Shown here piece after piece: positions 17,484-26,960 of a stretch of DNA of 64,000 nucleotides. The DNA is from Moritella dasanensis ArB 0140. GTDB lineage: Bacteria; Pseudomonadota; Gammaproteobacteria; Enterobacterales; Moritellaceae. Position numbers and translations under genes: made by a program. Numbering within the stretch: the first letter of the stretch is position 1; each line of letters begins with the position of its first letter. A model generated the notes under the pieces. The model searched no databases, was not told the DNA's origin, and saw only the letters and a list, made by a program, of their open reading frames with translations. The DNA lies in assembly GCF_000276805.1 (NCBI RefSeq), contig NZ_AKXQ01000022.1:21524-85523 (forward strand), read 5' to 3'.

Positions 17484-18145
17484 CGTTAGATCACTTCTGG
17501 TTATTATTTAACGGTTTGAGCACTACGCTTGAAATTACCTTTTTTAGTTTATTATTTGGCTCTATCCTTGCCGTCGGTTTAACGCTGGCCATGGTTAATA
17601 AGATCCCTGGATTAAATTTATTAGCTCGGACTATTATTTTAATCTTTACCGGTACGCCACTATTAATCCAAATATTTTTGGTTTACAGCGGCCCATCGCA
17701 GTTTGAAGTGATTAGACATAGCTTTTTATGGGATTACCTGAGCCAAGCGAAAATTTGCGCCATTATTGCCTTAGCCTTTAATACCGCGGCTTATTCATCG
17801 CTGTTATTTAAAGGTGCAATTGAATCAGTGCCTCGCGGTGAATGGGATGCCTGTAAAGCTTTGGGTATGACGCGTGGACAAACGCTAGCGATTATCGTAC
17901 CGCATGCGCTGCGCCGCGTATTGCCATCTTATTCTAATGAAGTGATTTTGGTACTGAAAGGCACGTCATTAGCCAGTTCAATTACCATCATGGATGTGAT
18001 GGGTTATGCCAATCAAATCAATGGTCAAACCTATGATGCGTTAATGGCCTTTTCTGCCGCGGGTATTATCTATTTAGGCATGAATGGTATTTTGGTCTTA
18101 ATCTTTAAACAGTTAGAGAAGAAAGCCCTCGCGTTCCAATCTTAA
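17480..18145 (+). CDS. artM: Arginine ABC transporter permease ArtM
   Basis: This is the second permease subunit, paired with ArtQ. Its 221 residues show the same fold, with about five membrane segments and the EAA loop WDACKALGMTRGQTLAIIVPHA near residue 130. The ATGA overlap with artQ indicates translational coupling, which fits a fixed 1:1 stoichiometry. It ends the operon. Confidence 0.9.
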   Translation: MTLDHFWLLFNGLSTTLEITFFSLLFGSILAVGLTLAMVNKIPGLNLLARTIILIFTGTPLLIQIFLVYSGPSQFEVIRHSFLWDYLSQAKICAIIALAFNTAAYSSLLFKGAIESVPRGEWDACKALGMTRGQTLAIIVPHALRRVLPSYSNEVILVLKGTSLASSITIMDVMGYANQINGQTYDALMAFSAAGIIYLGMNGILVLIFKQLEKKALAFQS

Positions 18146-18404
18146 TCTATGTTGTTATTGGTTCATTTATTTCGTCATGAGGCATTCGTGTCGAAATGGG
18201 TGAACCGATATATTCATTTCACCTGAAAGCCAATTCCTGTCAGATAGAAAGCGCCCGTTGTAAAACCGCCATATAAAGTATTATTTACCCTGCATATCCG
18301 CGTTGTTAATTGTTTTTTCGTCAATGTTGCAGTAAGGTAGCAGTGATTCAAGGAATTTGTGAACATTGTATTCTACATAAACAATTAAGATAATGGAGAC
18401 GTCT

Positions 18405-19343
18405 ATGAAAGTTGCTGTATTAGGTGCTGCTGGTGGTATCGGTCAAGCTTTAGCCTTACTTTTGAAAACTCAACTACCTGCTGGTTCTGATTTATCACTT
18501 TATGATATCGCTCCTGTAACTCCGGGTGTTGCTGTTGATTTAAGCCACATCCCTACAGACGTTACTATTGCTGGTTTTGCTGGTATGGATCCAACGGATG
18601 CACTTGTTGGTGCTGACGTGGTTCTTATTTCTGCGGGTGTTGCTCGTAAACCAGGTATGGACCGTTCAGATTTATTCAATATCAATGCAGGCATCATCAA
18701 AAACTTAGCAGGTAAATGTGCTGAAGTATGTCCAAACGCATGTATCGGTATTATTACTAACCCAGTTAACACAACTGTGCCAATCGCTGCTGAAGTACTT
18801 AAGCAAGCTGGCGTTTACGATAAACGTAAACTATTCGGTATTACGACGCTGGATGTTATCCGTTCTGAAACTTTTGTTAGTGCGCTTAAAGGCATTTCAC
18901 TTGCTGACGTTGAAGTACCTGTTATTGGTGGTCATTCTGGCGTAACAATTCTGCCGTTACTTTCTCAAGTTAAAGGCGTTGAATTTACAGCTGAAGAAGT
19001 TGTTGCATTAACATCACGTATCCAAAATGCGGGTACTGAAGTTGTTGAAGCTAAAGCCGGTGGCGGTTCTGCGACACTTTCTATGGGTCAAGCAGCTGCA
19101 CGTTTCGGTCTATCTCTTGTTCGCGCACTACAAGGTGAAGAAGGTATCGTTGAGTGTACTTATGTTGACGGTGGTTCTGAGCACGCTACATTCTTCGCAC
19201 AACCTGTATTACTAGGTAAAAATGGCGTTGAAGAAGTATTAGCATACGGTGAGTTAAGCGAATTTGAAGCTAACGCACGTGATGCAATGTTAGAAGAACT
19301 AAAAGCGAACATCACCTTAGGTGAAGAATTCGTTGCTGGTTAA
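18405..19343 (+). CDS. mdh: Malate dehydrogenase
   Basis: Mdh interconverts malate and oxaloacetate with NAD in the TCA cycle. I use the ATG at 18405 ([11 protein letters not shown]), which gives 312 residues exactly as in E. coli and follows a ggag site. The ATG at 18393 only adds METS. Motifs present are the Rossmann GAAGGIGQA, the substrate-binding [16 protein letters not shown], and the catalytic His in GGHSGVT. The preceding 259 bases hold no gene; I saw no convincing promoter there. Confidence 0.97.
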   Translation: MKVAVLGAAGGIGQALALLLKTQLPAGSDLSLYDIAPVTPGVAVDLSHIPTDVTIAGFAGMDPTDALVGADVVLISAGVARKPGMDRSDLFNINAGIIKNLAGKCAEVCPNACIGIITNPVNTTVPIAAEVLKQAGVYDKRKLFGITTLDVIRSETFVSALKGISLADVEVPVIGGHSGVTILPLLSQVKGVEFTAEEVVALTSRIQNAGTEVVEAKAGGGSATLSMGQAAARFGLSLVRALQGEEGIVECTYVDGGSEHATFFAQPVLLGKNGVEEVLAYGELSEFEANARDAMLEELKANITLGEEFVAG

Positions 19344-19384
19344 TCATTATTATTAACCGTTTAGGTTAATGGTCATGAAAATTG

Positions 19385-19417
19385 AAACCCAAGTTATTTT
19401 AACTTGGGTTTTTTTTA
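19385..19417 (+). terminator. Intrinsic terminator after mdh
   Basis: The stem aacccaagtt/aacttgggtt (from 19386) runs directly into eight or more T residues. Confidence 0.88.
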
Positions 19418-19419
19418 TT

Positions 19420-19445
19420 TAAGAAAACCATACTTTGGCCGATAT
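19420..19445 (+). promoter_or_regulatory. Candidate flagellar sigma-28 promoter of motX
   Basis: GCCGATAT (19438-19445) matches the FliA -10 element GCCGATAA at 7 of 8 positions. A weak TAAG (19420) lies at about the right -35 distance. In Vibrio, motX belongs to the late FliA-dependent flagellar class, which supports the reading. Confidence 0.45.
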
Positions 19446-19529
19446 ATCTATTACCACTGTAACTATTATCACAGTCATTACTATCACAGTAATTGTGATC
19501 GCCACACATAATCGCTTAGGTTCATTGAT

Positions 19530-20387
19530 ATGCTTACAACACCGATAACGAGATTAACAACCATTAATCATTACCTAAAAACGACATTGTTGGTGGTAAT
19601 GGCGAGCGTATTTGTGTCTAGTGTTAATGTGGTTGCAGCGGAAAACACTGGCGACTCGCTGGTTTCACGTCAACCTGTTGCAAGTGAGCCTGTTTCAAGT
19701 CAGCAGGCTGTTAATAAATCACTAACAAGTAAACCCGTCGGCGAAAAAGAACAACGTATTACCGACAGTGGTAAGCGCGCAGCGGCAGCGGAAGAAGCTG
19801 GTAACACTAAAACTAAGTATCGCGATTTCCCCAGTGCGGTTGAGCTATATAGTGATGATGAATTGAATGAATTGATCGGAGCAAATACCCACCTGAAACG
19901 AGTGCGAGCAGATCAATGTCAGCTGGTTGCGGATATTAAAGTACGTGCTGAATTAGTGAAGTTGCCAACCTATCAATTCTTATGGGGAGATATGTTAGCT
20001 TGGGGTGTGTGTGTAGATAAGAATGCCGAACTCGGGGTTTATTTCATGCGTGCAGCGGCAAGACAAGGTCAGCCTAGAGCATTAGAACAACTGGGGCGTT
20101 ATTATGTGCAAGGTCAATTTGTGCAACAAGATATTGACCGGGCCCTGCCGTTATTTGAGCAATCGGCGAAACTCGGTTTTTTACCTGCTAAAATACAGTG
20201 GGCAGAGTTGTTGGTACGAGGTTATGGCAGCCCTTATGATTATCAAATCGCGTACAGTTATTTGTATAATACCGTGACAGCAGATGCTAAGATGCACAAA
20301 AAATTAGCCCGATTATTAATACAATTAGAAAATAGAATGCCTGAACGCGTGGTTATAGCGGCAAAGAATGCGGCTAAGTATCAGTAA
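19530..20387 (+). CDS. motX: Sodium-driven flagellar motor protein MotX
   Basis: MotX is a periplasmic T-ring protein that, with MotY, anchors the PomAB stator of Na+-driven polar flagella. The protein has 285 residues. A signal/membrane segment covers about 16-37. A low-complexity Ser/Val/Gln/Lys-rich linker (about 40-95) is followed by the conserved MotX core from about residue 100 (ADQCQLV, WGDMLAWGVCV, GQPRALEQLGRYYVQG, RGYGSP, ENRMPE). The core contains Sel1-like repeats. Vibrio MotX is about 211 residues, so the linker is an extension. Vibrio motX also lies close to rnr, as here. Confidence 0.88.
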   Translation: MLTTPITRLTTINHYLKTTLLVVMASVFVSSVNVVAAENTGDSLVSRQPVASEPVSSQQAVNKSLTSKPVGEKEQRITDSGKRAAAAEEAGNTKTKYRDFPSAVELYSDDELNELIGANTHLKRVRADQCQLVADIKVRAELVKLPTYQFLWGDMLAWGVCVDKNAELGVYFMRAAARQGQPRALEQLGRYYVQGQFVQQDIDRALPLFEQSAKLGFLPAKIQWAELLVRGYGSPYDYQIAYSYLYNTVTADAKMHKKLARLLIQLENRMPERVVIAAKNAAKYQ

Positions 20388-20570
20388 AAACAGGACATTA
20401 AATATGTTAGCGGCGCTAACTGAATAGTCAATTAGAGCTAGTTTCGAATCGATTCGATGCTCATTTATCATTATCCTTCTCGCATACCGACTTAGTTAGG
20501 GCACAAAACTGTATCCTAATGTGGTTTGGGTATATAATCCGAGCGATATTCCTACCAATTTGGACCTTCT

Positions 20571-23096
20571 ATGAGTAAAGACCCTTTCCATACGCGTGAG
20601 CAGGAAAAATACAGCAATCCAATTCCTAGTCGAGAATTTATTCTTGATTATCTTCGTAGCCTAGAAAATTCGATTAATCGTGAGCAAATATTTGCTGGAT
20701 TAAAATTAGCAGGTGATGAACACGAAGAAGCTTTACGTCGTCGCTTACGTGCGATGGAGCGTGATGGACAGTTGATTTTCGCTCGTAACAGAACTTATGA
20801 ATTACCTGAACGCTTAGATCTATTGGAAGGACTAGTGTTAGGCCATCGCGATGGTTTTGGCTTTTTCCGTCCAGATGAGGGTGGTAAAGATTTATTTATC
20901 TCTATCCGTCAAATGTCGACGTTATTCCATGGCGATCGTATTCTGGCTCAACCTGTAAAAGAAGAATTTAAAGGCCGTAAAGAAGCACGTTTTGTACGTG
21001 TACTTGATGGCGAACCACTGCAACTTGTTGGTCGTGTTTATTTAGATAAAGGCGTTGCCTTTGTACGTCCAGATGACAGCCGTATTAAACAAGAAATACG
21101 CATCAGTGATGAAGAACGTCTTGGTGCTCGTGCTGGTCAAATGGTTGTGACTGAAATTCTAAAACGTCCAACTTATAACTTACCTGCACTGGGTAAAGTT
21201 GTAGAAGTACTGGGTGAAAATATGGCACCGGGTATGGAAATTCAAGTGGCGATCCGCACACATGATATTCCGCACGTATGGCCTGAACATATTCTTGATG
21301 ACATGAAAAAATTGTCACCAGAAGTACCTGAAGACGCGAAACTAAATCGTGTTGATTTACGTGATTTACCTTTGTTAACGATCGATGGCGAAGATGCTCG
21401 AGATTTCGATGACGCGGTATTCTGTGAACGTAAAAAAAGCGGTGGCTGGCGTTTATGGGTAGCGATTGCTGACGTAAGTTCATATGTACAAACTAATTCA
21501 GATTTAGATCTGGAAGCACAAGGTCGAGGTAACTCAGTTTACTTCCCTGAGCAAGTTGTACCTATGCTGCCAGAAGTATTATCAAATGGTTTATGTTCAT
21601 TGAACCCACACGTAGATCGTCTATGTATGGTTTGTGAAATGACGATTTCTGATGCTGGTCGTTTATCTGGTTATAAGTTCTATGAAGCGGTGATGAATTC
21701 ACATGCGCGTTTAACTTATACTAAAGTTGCTAACATCCTTGATGGCGACAAAGACCTGCGTGATGAATACCAAGCGGTAGTGCCACATCTGCACGAATTG
21801 CATAACATGTACAAAGTATTGAAAGTGGCACGTTCAGAACGTGGTGCAATCGAATTTGAAACATTAGAAACGCGTTTCGTCTTTAATGAACACCGTAAAA
21901 TCGATAAAATTGTGCCTGTTGTACGTAACGATGCGCATAAATTAATTGAAGAATGCATGATCTTAGCAAACGTTGCATCAGCACGTTTTGTTAGCAAGCA
22001 TAAAGCGGCTGCGTTATTACGTGTGCATGATACTCCAGGCGAAGAGAAGTTAGTTAACTTCAGAAGTTTCCTTAGTGAAACAGGCCTAGAGTTAAAGGGT
22101 GGTTTGAAACCTACTCCACTTGATTACGCTGATTTGATTAGCCGTATTCAAGATCGTCCGGATAAAGAACTTATCCAAACGATGTTGCTACGCTCTATGA
22201 AACAAGCCGTATATCAAGCAGAAAACAACGGTCACTTTGGTTTAGCGTTAAGCGCTTATGGTCACTTTACGTCGCCAATTCGTCGTTACCCTGATTTAGT
22301 ATTACATCGTGCAATCAAGTTTGAAATTGCTAATCAAGCTGCAGTTAAAGCGGGAACGCCATTAACGCAACGCTGGACTAGCACGGGTGGTTATTGCTAC
22401 CAGGTAACGGATGTTGAAACGTTGGGTGAGCATTGCTCATTAACAGAACGTCGTGCCGATGATGCAACACGTGATGTATCAGACTTCTTGAAGTGTGAAT
22501 ACATGCAAGATCACCTTGGTGATACATTCGAGGGTGTTATCGCTGCGGTAACTAACTTTGGTTTCTTTGTGCGTATCAAAAACTTAAACATCGATGGCTT
22601 GGTACATGTATCTAGCTTACGCGGTGATTATTATAACTTTGATGGCGGCCGCCAAACATTGCGTGGCGAGAAAAGTGGCGTTGAATATCGTATTGGCGAT
22701 CAAGTTGAAGTTAAAGTATTAGCGATCAACATGAACGACAAGAAGATTGATCTTGAGCTTGCGGGTGCGGTAACACACAGCCGTCGTAGCAAAAGTAAAC
22801 CTGCTGCATTTTCGGGCAAACGTAAGCCTGAAGGCGCAAAAGCAAAGCCGGCCAAAAAGACTAAATTAAAGTTAAAAACGGATGATGCAGTTGTGGCGAG
22901 TGCGGCTGATAAAGCGCGCGTTGCTGCGAAGTTAAAGCCGCAAACTGGCGATGCTGTTGAAAAAGGCACATCACCGTTTGATGACGCTAAACCGAAGGGC
23001 AAGGCGAAACCAGCTAAGAAAAAACCTGTAACTAAGGCTAAATCGCGTCCCGGTCGTGCTGAACGTTCAAAGAAAAAAGCACAAGAAAGCAAATAA
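20571..23096 (+). CDS. rnr: Ribonuclease R
   Basis: RNase R is a processive 3'-to-5' exoribonuclease that degrades structured RNA and takes part in tmRNA quality control and cold adaptation. Its 841 residues show an N-terminal winged-helix and cold-shock-like OB region, and an RNB catalytic domain with TIDGEDARDFDDAV near residue 270 carrying the catalytic aspartates. A C-terminal S1 domain (FEGVIAAVTNFGFFVRIKN near 650) is followed by a long Lys/Ala-rich basic tail (about 730-841). rlmB follows after 36 bases, as in E. coli. Confidence 0.96.
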   Translation: MSKDPFHTREQEKYSNPIPSREFILDYLRSLENSINREQIFAGLKLAGDEHEEALRRRLRAMERDGQLIFARNRTYELPERLDLLEGLVLGHRDGFGFFRPDEGGKDLFISIRQMSTLFHGDRILAQPVKEEFKGRKEARFVRVLDGEPLQLVGRVYLDKGVAFVRPDDSRIKQEIRISDEERLGARAGQMVVTEILKRPTYNLPALGKVVEVLGENMAPGMEIQVAIRTHDIPHVWPEHILDDMKKLSPEVPEDAKLNRVDLRDLPLLTIDGEDARDFDDAVFCERKKSGGWRLWVAIADVSSYVQTNSDLDLEAQGRGNSVYFPEQVVPMLPEVLSNGLCSLNPHVDRLCMVCEMTISDAGRLSGYKFYEAVMNSHARLTYTKVANILDGDKDLRDEYQAVVPHLHELHNMYKVLKVARSERGAIEFETLETRFVFNEHRKIDKIVPVVRNDAHKLIEECMILANVASARFVSKHKAAALLRVHDTPGEEKLVNFRSFLSETGLELKGGLKPTPLDYADLISRIQDRPDKELIQTMLLRSMKQAVYQAENNGHFGLALSAYGHFTSPIRRYPDLVLHRAIKFEIANQAAVKAGTPLTQRWTSTGGYCYQVTDVETLGEHCSLTERRADDATRDVSDFLKCEYMQDHLGDTFEGVIAAVTNFGFFVRIKNLNIDGLVHVSSLRGDYYNFDGGRQTLRGEKSGVEYRIGDQVEVKVLAINMNDKKIDLELAGAVTHSRRSKSKPAAFSGKRKPEGAKAKPAKKTKLKLKTDDAVVASAADKARVAAKLKPQTGDAVEKGTSPFDDAKPKGKAKPAKKKPVTKAKSRPGRAERSKKKAQESK

Positions 23097-23132
23097 ATAG
23101 CAATAGTAATAGTAATAAGGTAGAGAGATACA

Positions 23133-23885
23133 ATGAGCAGTGAACTAATTTTCGGTATTCATGCAGTTAAATCATTACTGGAGCATGAACCAGAGCGCTT
23201 CATTGAAGTATATGCACTGAAAGGTCGTGAAGATGACCGTCTAACACCGTTAATCGCAGAATTAAATGATATCGGTATTGCAGTGCAATTAGTTAATCGT
23301 AACACTTTGGATAAAAAGTGCGACGGTGGCCGTCATAACGGTGTATTAGCACGCGTTATTGAAGGCAAAAAGTTAAACGAATCAGATCTTGATACGTTAC
23401 TTAACCGTATTGAAGAGAAAGAAGAACACCCATTCTTATTGATTCTCGATGGTGTTACTGATCCGCACAACCTGGGCGCTTGTCTACGTAGTGCTGACGC
23501 AGCTGGTGTACACGCTGTTATCGTACCAAAAGATAAATCAGTACAACTGACATCTGTGGTACGTAAAGTAGCATGTGGCGCAGCTGAAACAGTGCCACTG
23601 ATTGCAGTGACAAATCTTGCACGTACCATGCGTGAACTACAAGACCGTCGCATCTGGATCATCGGTACTGCGGGCGAAGCAACGCAAGATTTATATCAGC
23701 CTAAACTAGCGGGTCCATTAGCAATTGCAATGGGTGCGGAAGAAAAAGGTCTGCGTCGTTTAACGCGTGAACATTGTGATGAGCTAGTTAGCATCCCAAT
23801 GGCTGGTAGTATTTCAAGCTTGAACGTATCCGTAGCAGCGGGTGTTTGTTTGTTTGAAGTAGTGCGTCAACGCCAAGCTAAATAA
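23133..23885 (+). CDS. rlmB: 23S rRNA (guanosine-2'-O)-methyltransferase RlmB
   Basis: RlmB methylates G2251 in the peptidyl-transferase region of 23S rRNA using SAM. The 250 residues match the family. The N-terminal substrate-binding domain begins with [11 protein letters not shown]. The SPOUT domain has [34 protein letters not shown] and the C-terminal knot motif [19 protein letters not shown]. It follows rnr closely and is probably cotranscribed. Confidence 0.96.
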   Translation: MSSELIFGIHAVKSLLEHEPERFIEVYALKGREDDRLTPLIAELNDIGIAVQLVNRNTLDKKCDGGRHNGVLARVIEGKKLNESDLDTLLNRIEEKEEHPFLLILDGVTDPHNLGACLRSADAAGVHAVIVPKDKSVQLTSVVRKVACGAAETVPLIAVTNLARTMRELQDRRIWIIGTAGEATQDLYQPKLAGPLAIAMGAEEKGLRRLTREHCDELVSIPMAGSISSLNVSVAAGVCLFEVVRQRQAK

Positions 23886-23933
23886 CGATAAATTGTAGTT
23901 TAGCCATTAGGTGGAACGACAATGAATTGATAT

Positions 23934-23967
23934 AAAAAAAGCGTCCAATCAATGGACGCTTTTTTAT
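23934..23967. terminator. Bidirectional terminator between rlmB and the RDD gene
   Basis: The stem aaaaaaagcgtcca/tggacgcttttttt has an A-run on the left and a T-run on the right. It can serve both convergent genes. Confidence 0.88.
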
Positions 23968-24004
23968 TAACTGTAATTTATGTTTGATTAAGTGTTGTTA
24001 GCGA

Positions 24005-24571
24005 TTAAGCATCCATTACATCTGATGCTGCGCTTTTACCATCACTGTTAATGTGCACGTCATTACTGGCAATTTTAGTGCCTTTTGGCATCTTCACGAC
24101 TAGCGTTTTGGCTAAGTCATCGTGTAAACAACGACGTTTATCACCTCTGAAAATAGCCAAGAAATTACTGATAGTAATAACAAAACCAAAGAATGGCAGG
24201 TAAGCGGCAACCCAAAATGGCAGGTAACGCTTCAGGATGATGTCTTGTAAGCTCAGGCGTTGACCGTTCTCACCGACCACCGCAATACCAACAATACGTT
24301 TACCTAAGGTTTGACCGTATTCTTTTAATAGGTAGCTGTTTAATGCCATGAATAGCAGGATCTCGAGTAACGAAACTTTGACTTGAGTCGCAAAGGATAT
24401 CGTGAAGTTTTCATCGATACCGGCGCCTAAATTCAATAAATCAAAACCGAGAATAAACGGCACTAACATGATCGTCGGAAAAACGATTTTATCTAATACG
24501 GCGGCTTGAAAACGTTGTGCTAACGTAGCAAGTTCCACATATTGACGAGATGATGAAGGTTCTGGTTGCAT
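24005..24571 (-). CDS. RDD family membrane protein
   Basis: This 188-residue inner-membrane protein has an RDD domain, with hydrophobic segments near residues 35-55, 68-85 and 125-145. The region FGKRIVGIAVVGENGQRLSLQDIILKRYL is the family hallmark. Some RDD proteins are linked to Na+/H+ exchange or osmotic tolerance, but most have no known role. It stands alone and ends at a shared terminator, so its context gives no function. Confidence 0.8.
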   Translation of the reverse strand: MQPEPSSSRQYVELATLAQRFQAAVLDKIVFPTIMLVPFILGFDLLNLGAGIDENFTISFATQVKVSLLEILLFMALNSYLLKEYGQTLGKRIVGIAVVGENGQRLSLQDIILKRYLPFWVAAYLPFFGFVITISNFLAIFRGDKRRCLHDDLAKTLVVKMPKGTKIASNDVHINSDGKSAASDVMDA

Positions 24572-24761
24572 ATGGCTTCTATAAATTAGTTAGTAAACAG
24601 GAGTTCAGACCTAGATGATAATCAATCCTTAGCGTAACAATCAAGATCTACTCGCACTTATTTGTTCAATCCAAGATTATTCAACCCAAGTATTGATCCA
24701 CAGGGGAAAGATTATTGTTATTATGCCAGTCGATGTTTAATTTTAGTATTAGGGATGGGTT

Positions 24762-25238
24762 ATGACTTGGATGTGTTGTCAGTTTAGTGAGTTGTCGAGT
24801 TTACAGCTTTATGATGTATTGCAATTACGCGCGGCTATTTTTGTGGTCGAGCAAGACTGTGCTTACCAAGATATTGATGGTTTAGATACGCATCCCGAGA
24901 CGCGTCATTTATTACATTACAGTGAAAGCGGCGAGTTACTTGCTTACCTGCGTATCTTAGCGGCAGGTGTCAGCTATCCGGATGTGGCGATTGGTCGTGT
25001 GGTTACCGCGGCGTCTGCGCGTGGGCAGGGACTCGGCCACCAACTATTAGAGCGCGGTATTAATGCTGCAAAATCAGTGTGGCCAGCGCAGGACTTATAC
25101 TTGTCAGCCCAAGCCCATCTGCAGCGTTACTATCAGCGTTATGCCTTCGTTACTGTGACGGCAGAATATTTGGAAGATGGAATTCCCCACGTTGGTATGC
25201 GCTGGAAAGCGAGTGCTGGGCATTTGAAAAGCTCATAA
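24762..25238 (+). CDS. elaA: ElaA-like GNAT acetyltransferase
   Basis: This is a 158-residue GCN5-related N-acetyltransferase. The ElaA hallmarks LRAAIFVVEQDCAYQDIDG (near 27-45) and YLSAQAHLQRYYQRYAF are present. The acetyl-CoA loop is VVTAASARGQGLGHQLL near residue 80. The substrate is unknown. It is monocistronic by appearance. About 310 bases beyond its stop hold nothing I can identify before the rpsF promoter. Confidence 0.88.
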   Translation: MTWMCCQFSELSSLQLYDVLQLRAAIFVVEQDCAYQDIDGLDTHPETRHLLHYSESGELLAYLRILAAGVSYPDVAIGRVVTAASARGQGLGHQLLERGINAAKSVWPAQDLYLSAQAHLQRYYQRYAFVTVTAEYLEDGIPHVGMRWKASAGHLKSS

Positions 25239-25550
25239 CAAATAAGACTAATAACATACACGAGAGCATATACGGTGATAGCGTTTTGATCATAACAATT
25301 CCTTGTTTAACATAAATGACGTCCAATGTGACTGCGCATTTTTTATCTAAGAGTTATCTAAGTATTCTCTAATATGGTACATAATACTCGCTGTTTTTTA
25401 CAATTTCATGATAAAAATAAAAACCAGTATTTGTTATTAATACTTTGATTAATAAATAGTTTAACGGACTCATTTGGCTGGTACTTTAGGTCTAAGTCTT
25501 AAGCTGATTATGCCGTGTGATGATTATTTATGATTATCTGTACTTGTTGG

Positions 25551-25579
25551 TTGTATTGTCGGCACTGACACTATATAAT
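25551..25579 (+). promoter_or_regulatory. Promoter of the rpsF operon
   Basis: TTGTAT (25551-25556) and a perfect TATAAT (25574-25579) are exactly 17 bases apart. Transcription would start about 90 bases before rpsF. Confidence 0.7.
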
Positions 25580-25618
25580 TCGCGGTCTCAAAATTAGTCA
25601 TTTTTCTATACGTTCCTT

Positions 25619-25651
25619 GCCTCGATGGACCGACTAAGCCAGAGCCGAGGC
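25619..25651 (+). promoter_or_regulatory. Candidate S6:S18-responsive leader hairpin
   Basis: The stem gcctcg/cgaggc (25619-25624 with 25646-25651) lies in the rpsF leader, with a C-C-G at its 3' strand. Many bacteria have an S6:S18-binding mRNA structure at this place. The match is by position and simple pairing only. Confidence 0.4.
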
Positions 25652-25676
25652 TGATTAAACCCGTGAGGAGCTTACG

Positions 25677-26051
25677 ATGCGTCATTACGAAATCGTATTT
25701 ATGGTTCACCCAGATCAGAGTGAACAAGTTACAGGCATGATTGAGCGTTACAGCGCAGTTGTGACTGAAGCAAATGGTACTATCCACCGTCTAGAAGACT
25801 GGGGTCGTCGCCAATTAGCATACCCAATCAACAAACTTCATAAAGCTCACTATGTTCTTATGAACATTGAAGCTGGCCAAGATGTTATTGATGAGCTAGA
25901 AAATAACTTCCGCTTTAACGACGCAGTGATCCGCAACATGATCCTACGTACTAAAGGTGTAGTTACTGAAGCTTCTCCAATGGCTAAAGCTAAAGAAGAA
26001 CGCCGTGAAGCGCCAACTGCTGCTACTGAAGCACCAGCTGCTGCTGAATAA
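25677..26051 (+). CDS. rpsF: 30S ribosomal protein S6
   Basis: S6 binds 16S rRNA together with S18 on the 30S platform. The 124 residues open with [18 protein letters not shown] and contain the [15 protein letters not shown] block. The C-terminus is an acidic/Ala-rich tail ending EAPAAAE. A strong ribosome site, gaggag, is present. In E. coli priB lies next; here only 80 bases separate rpsF from rpsR, so priB is absent from the operon. Confidence 0.98.
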   Translation: MRHYEIVFMVHPDQSEQVTGMIERYSAVVTEANGTIHRLEDWGRRQLAYPINKLHKAHYVLMNIEAGQDVIDELENNFRFNDAVIRNMILRTKGVVTEASPMAKAKEERREAPTAATEAPAAAE

Positions 26052-26119
26052 TAGCGTTTAGCTATAGGTATTGTTTATTGGATAACATTTAGTTATCCAA
26101 TTTGTTGAGAAGATTTTAG

Positions 26120-26359
<240 letters not shown>

Positions 26360-26407
26360 GCTTTTGTTTGGTCGTCAAGACTAACTCTATATTTCTGAGG
26401 AAAGGTA

Positions 26408-26860
26408 ATGCAAGTAATTTTATTAGACAAGATCGCTAAGTTAGGTAACTTAGGCGAGACTGTTAACGTTAAAGCTGGTTATGCTCGTAACTTCCTTTTA
26501 CCGAAAGGTAAAGCTGTTCTAGCAACTAAATCTAACGTTGAATCTTTCGAAGCACGTCGTGCTGAACTAGAAGCTAAAGTAGCTGCTGTTAAAGCAACTG
26601 CTGAAGCTAAAGCTGCAACAATCAACGCTCTAGAAGCTGTTGTAATTGCAACTAAAGCTGGTGACGAAGGTAAGATTTTCGGTTCTATTGGTACTCGTGA
26701 CATCGCTGATGCGATCGTTGCTGCTGGTGTTGAAGTTGCTAAAAGCGAAGTTCGTCTTCCTGAAGGCGCTCTTCGTACTCTTGGTGAGTTCGAAGTTAGC
26801 ATCCAAGTACACAGCGAAGTATTCGCTACAGTAAACGTACAAATCGTAGCTGAAGCTTAA
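26408..26860 (+). CDS. rplI: 50S ribosomal protein L9
   Basis: L9 binds 23S rRNA near the L1 stalk and projects from the 50S surface, helping to maintain reading frame. The 150 residues show the N-terminal [22 protein letters not shown] domain, the long connecting helix and the C-terminal domain. It is the last gene of rpsF-rpsR-rplI. Confidence 0.98.
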   Translation: MQVILLDKIAKLGNLGETVNVKAGYARNFLLPKGKAVLATKSNVESFEARRAELEAKVAAVKATAEAKAATINALEAVVIATKAGDEGKIFGSIGTRDIADAIVAAGVEVAKSEVRLPEGALRTLGEFEVSIQVHSEVFATVNVQIVAEA

Positions 26861-26892
26861 TTTAAAGTTTAACTTTAAATTAACTACAGAGT

Positions 26893-26923
26893 AAAGCCAT
26901 GGCCTAGGCCATGGCTTTTTTTA
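26893..26923 (+). terminator. Intrinsic terminator of the rpsF operon
   Basis: The near-perfect palindrome aaagccatggcc/ggccatggcttt is followed by a T-run. Confidence 0.88.
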
Positions 26924-26960
26924 TGCCTGCGATTTGGTCTTTTACCCAAGGTCATTGCGA

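Noticed and set aside
26479..26842. Antisense ORFs inside rplI
   Set aside because: They are shadows of strong codon bias in a ribosomal protein gene.
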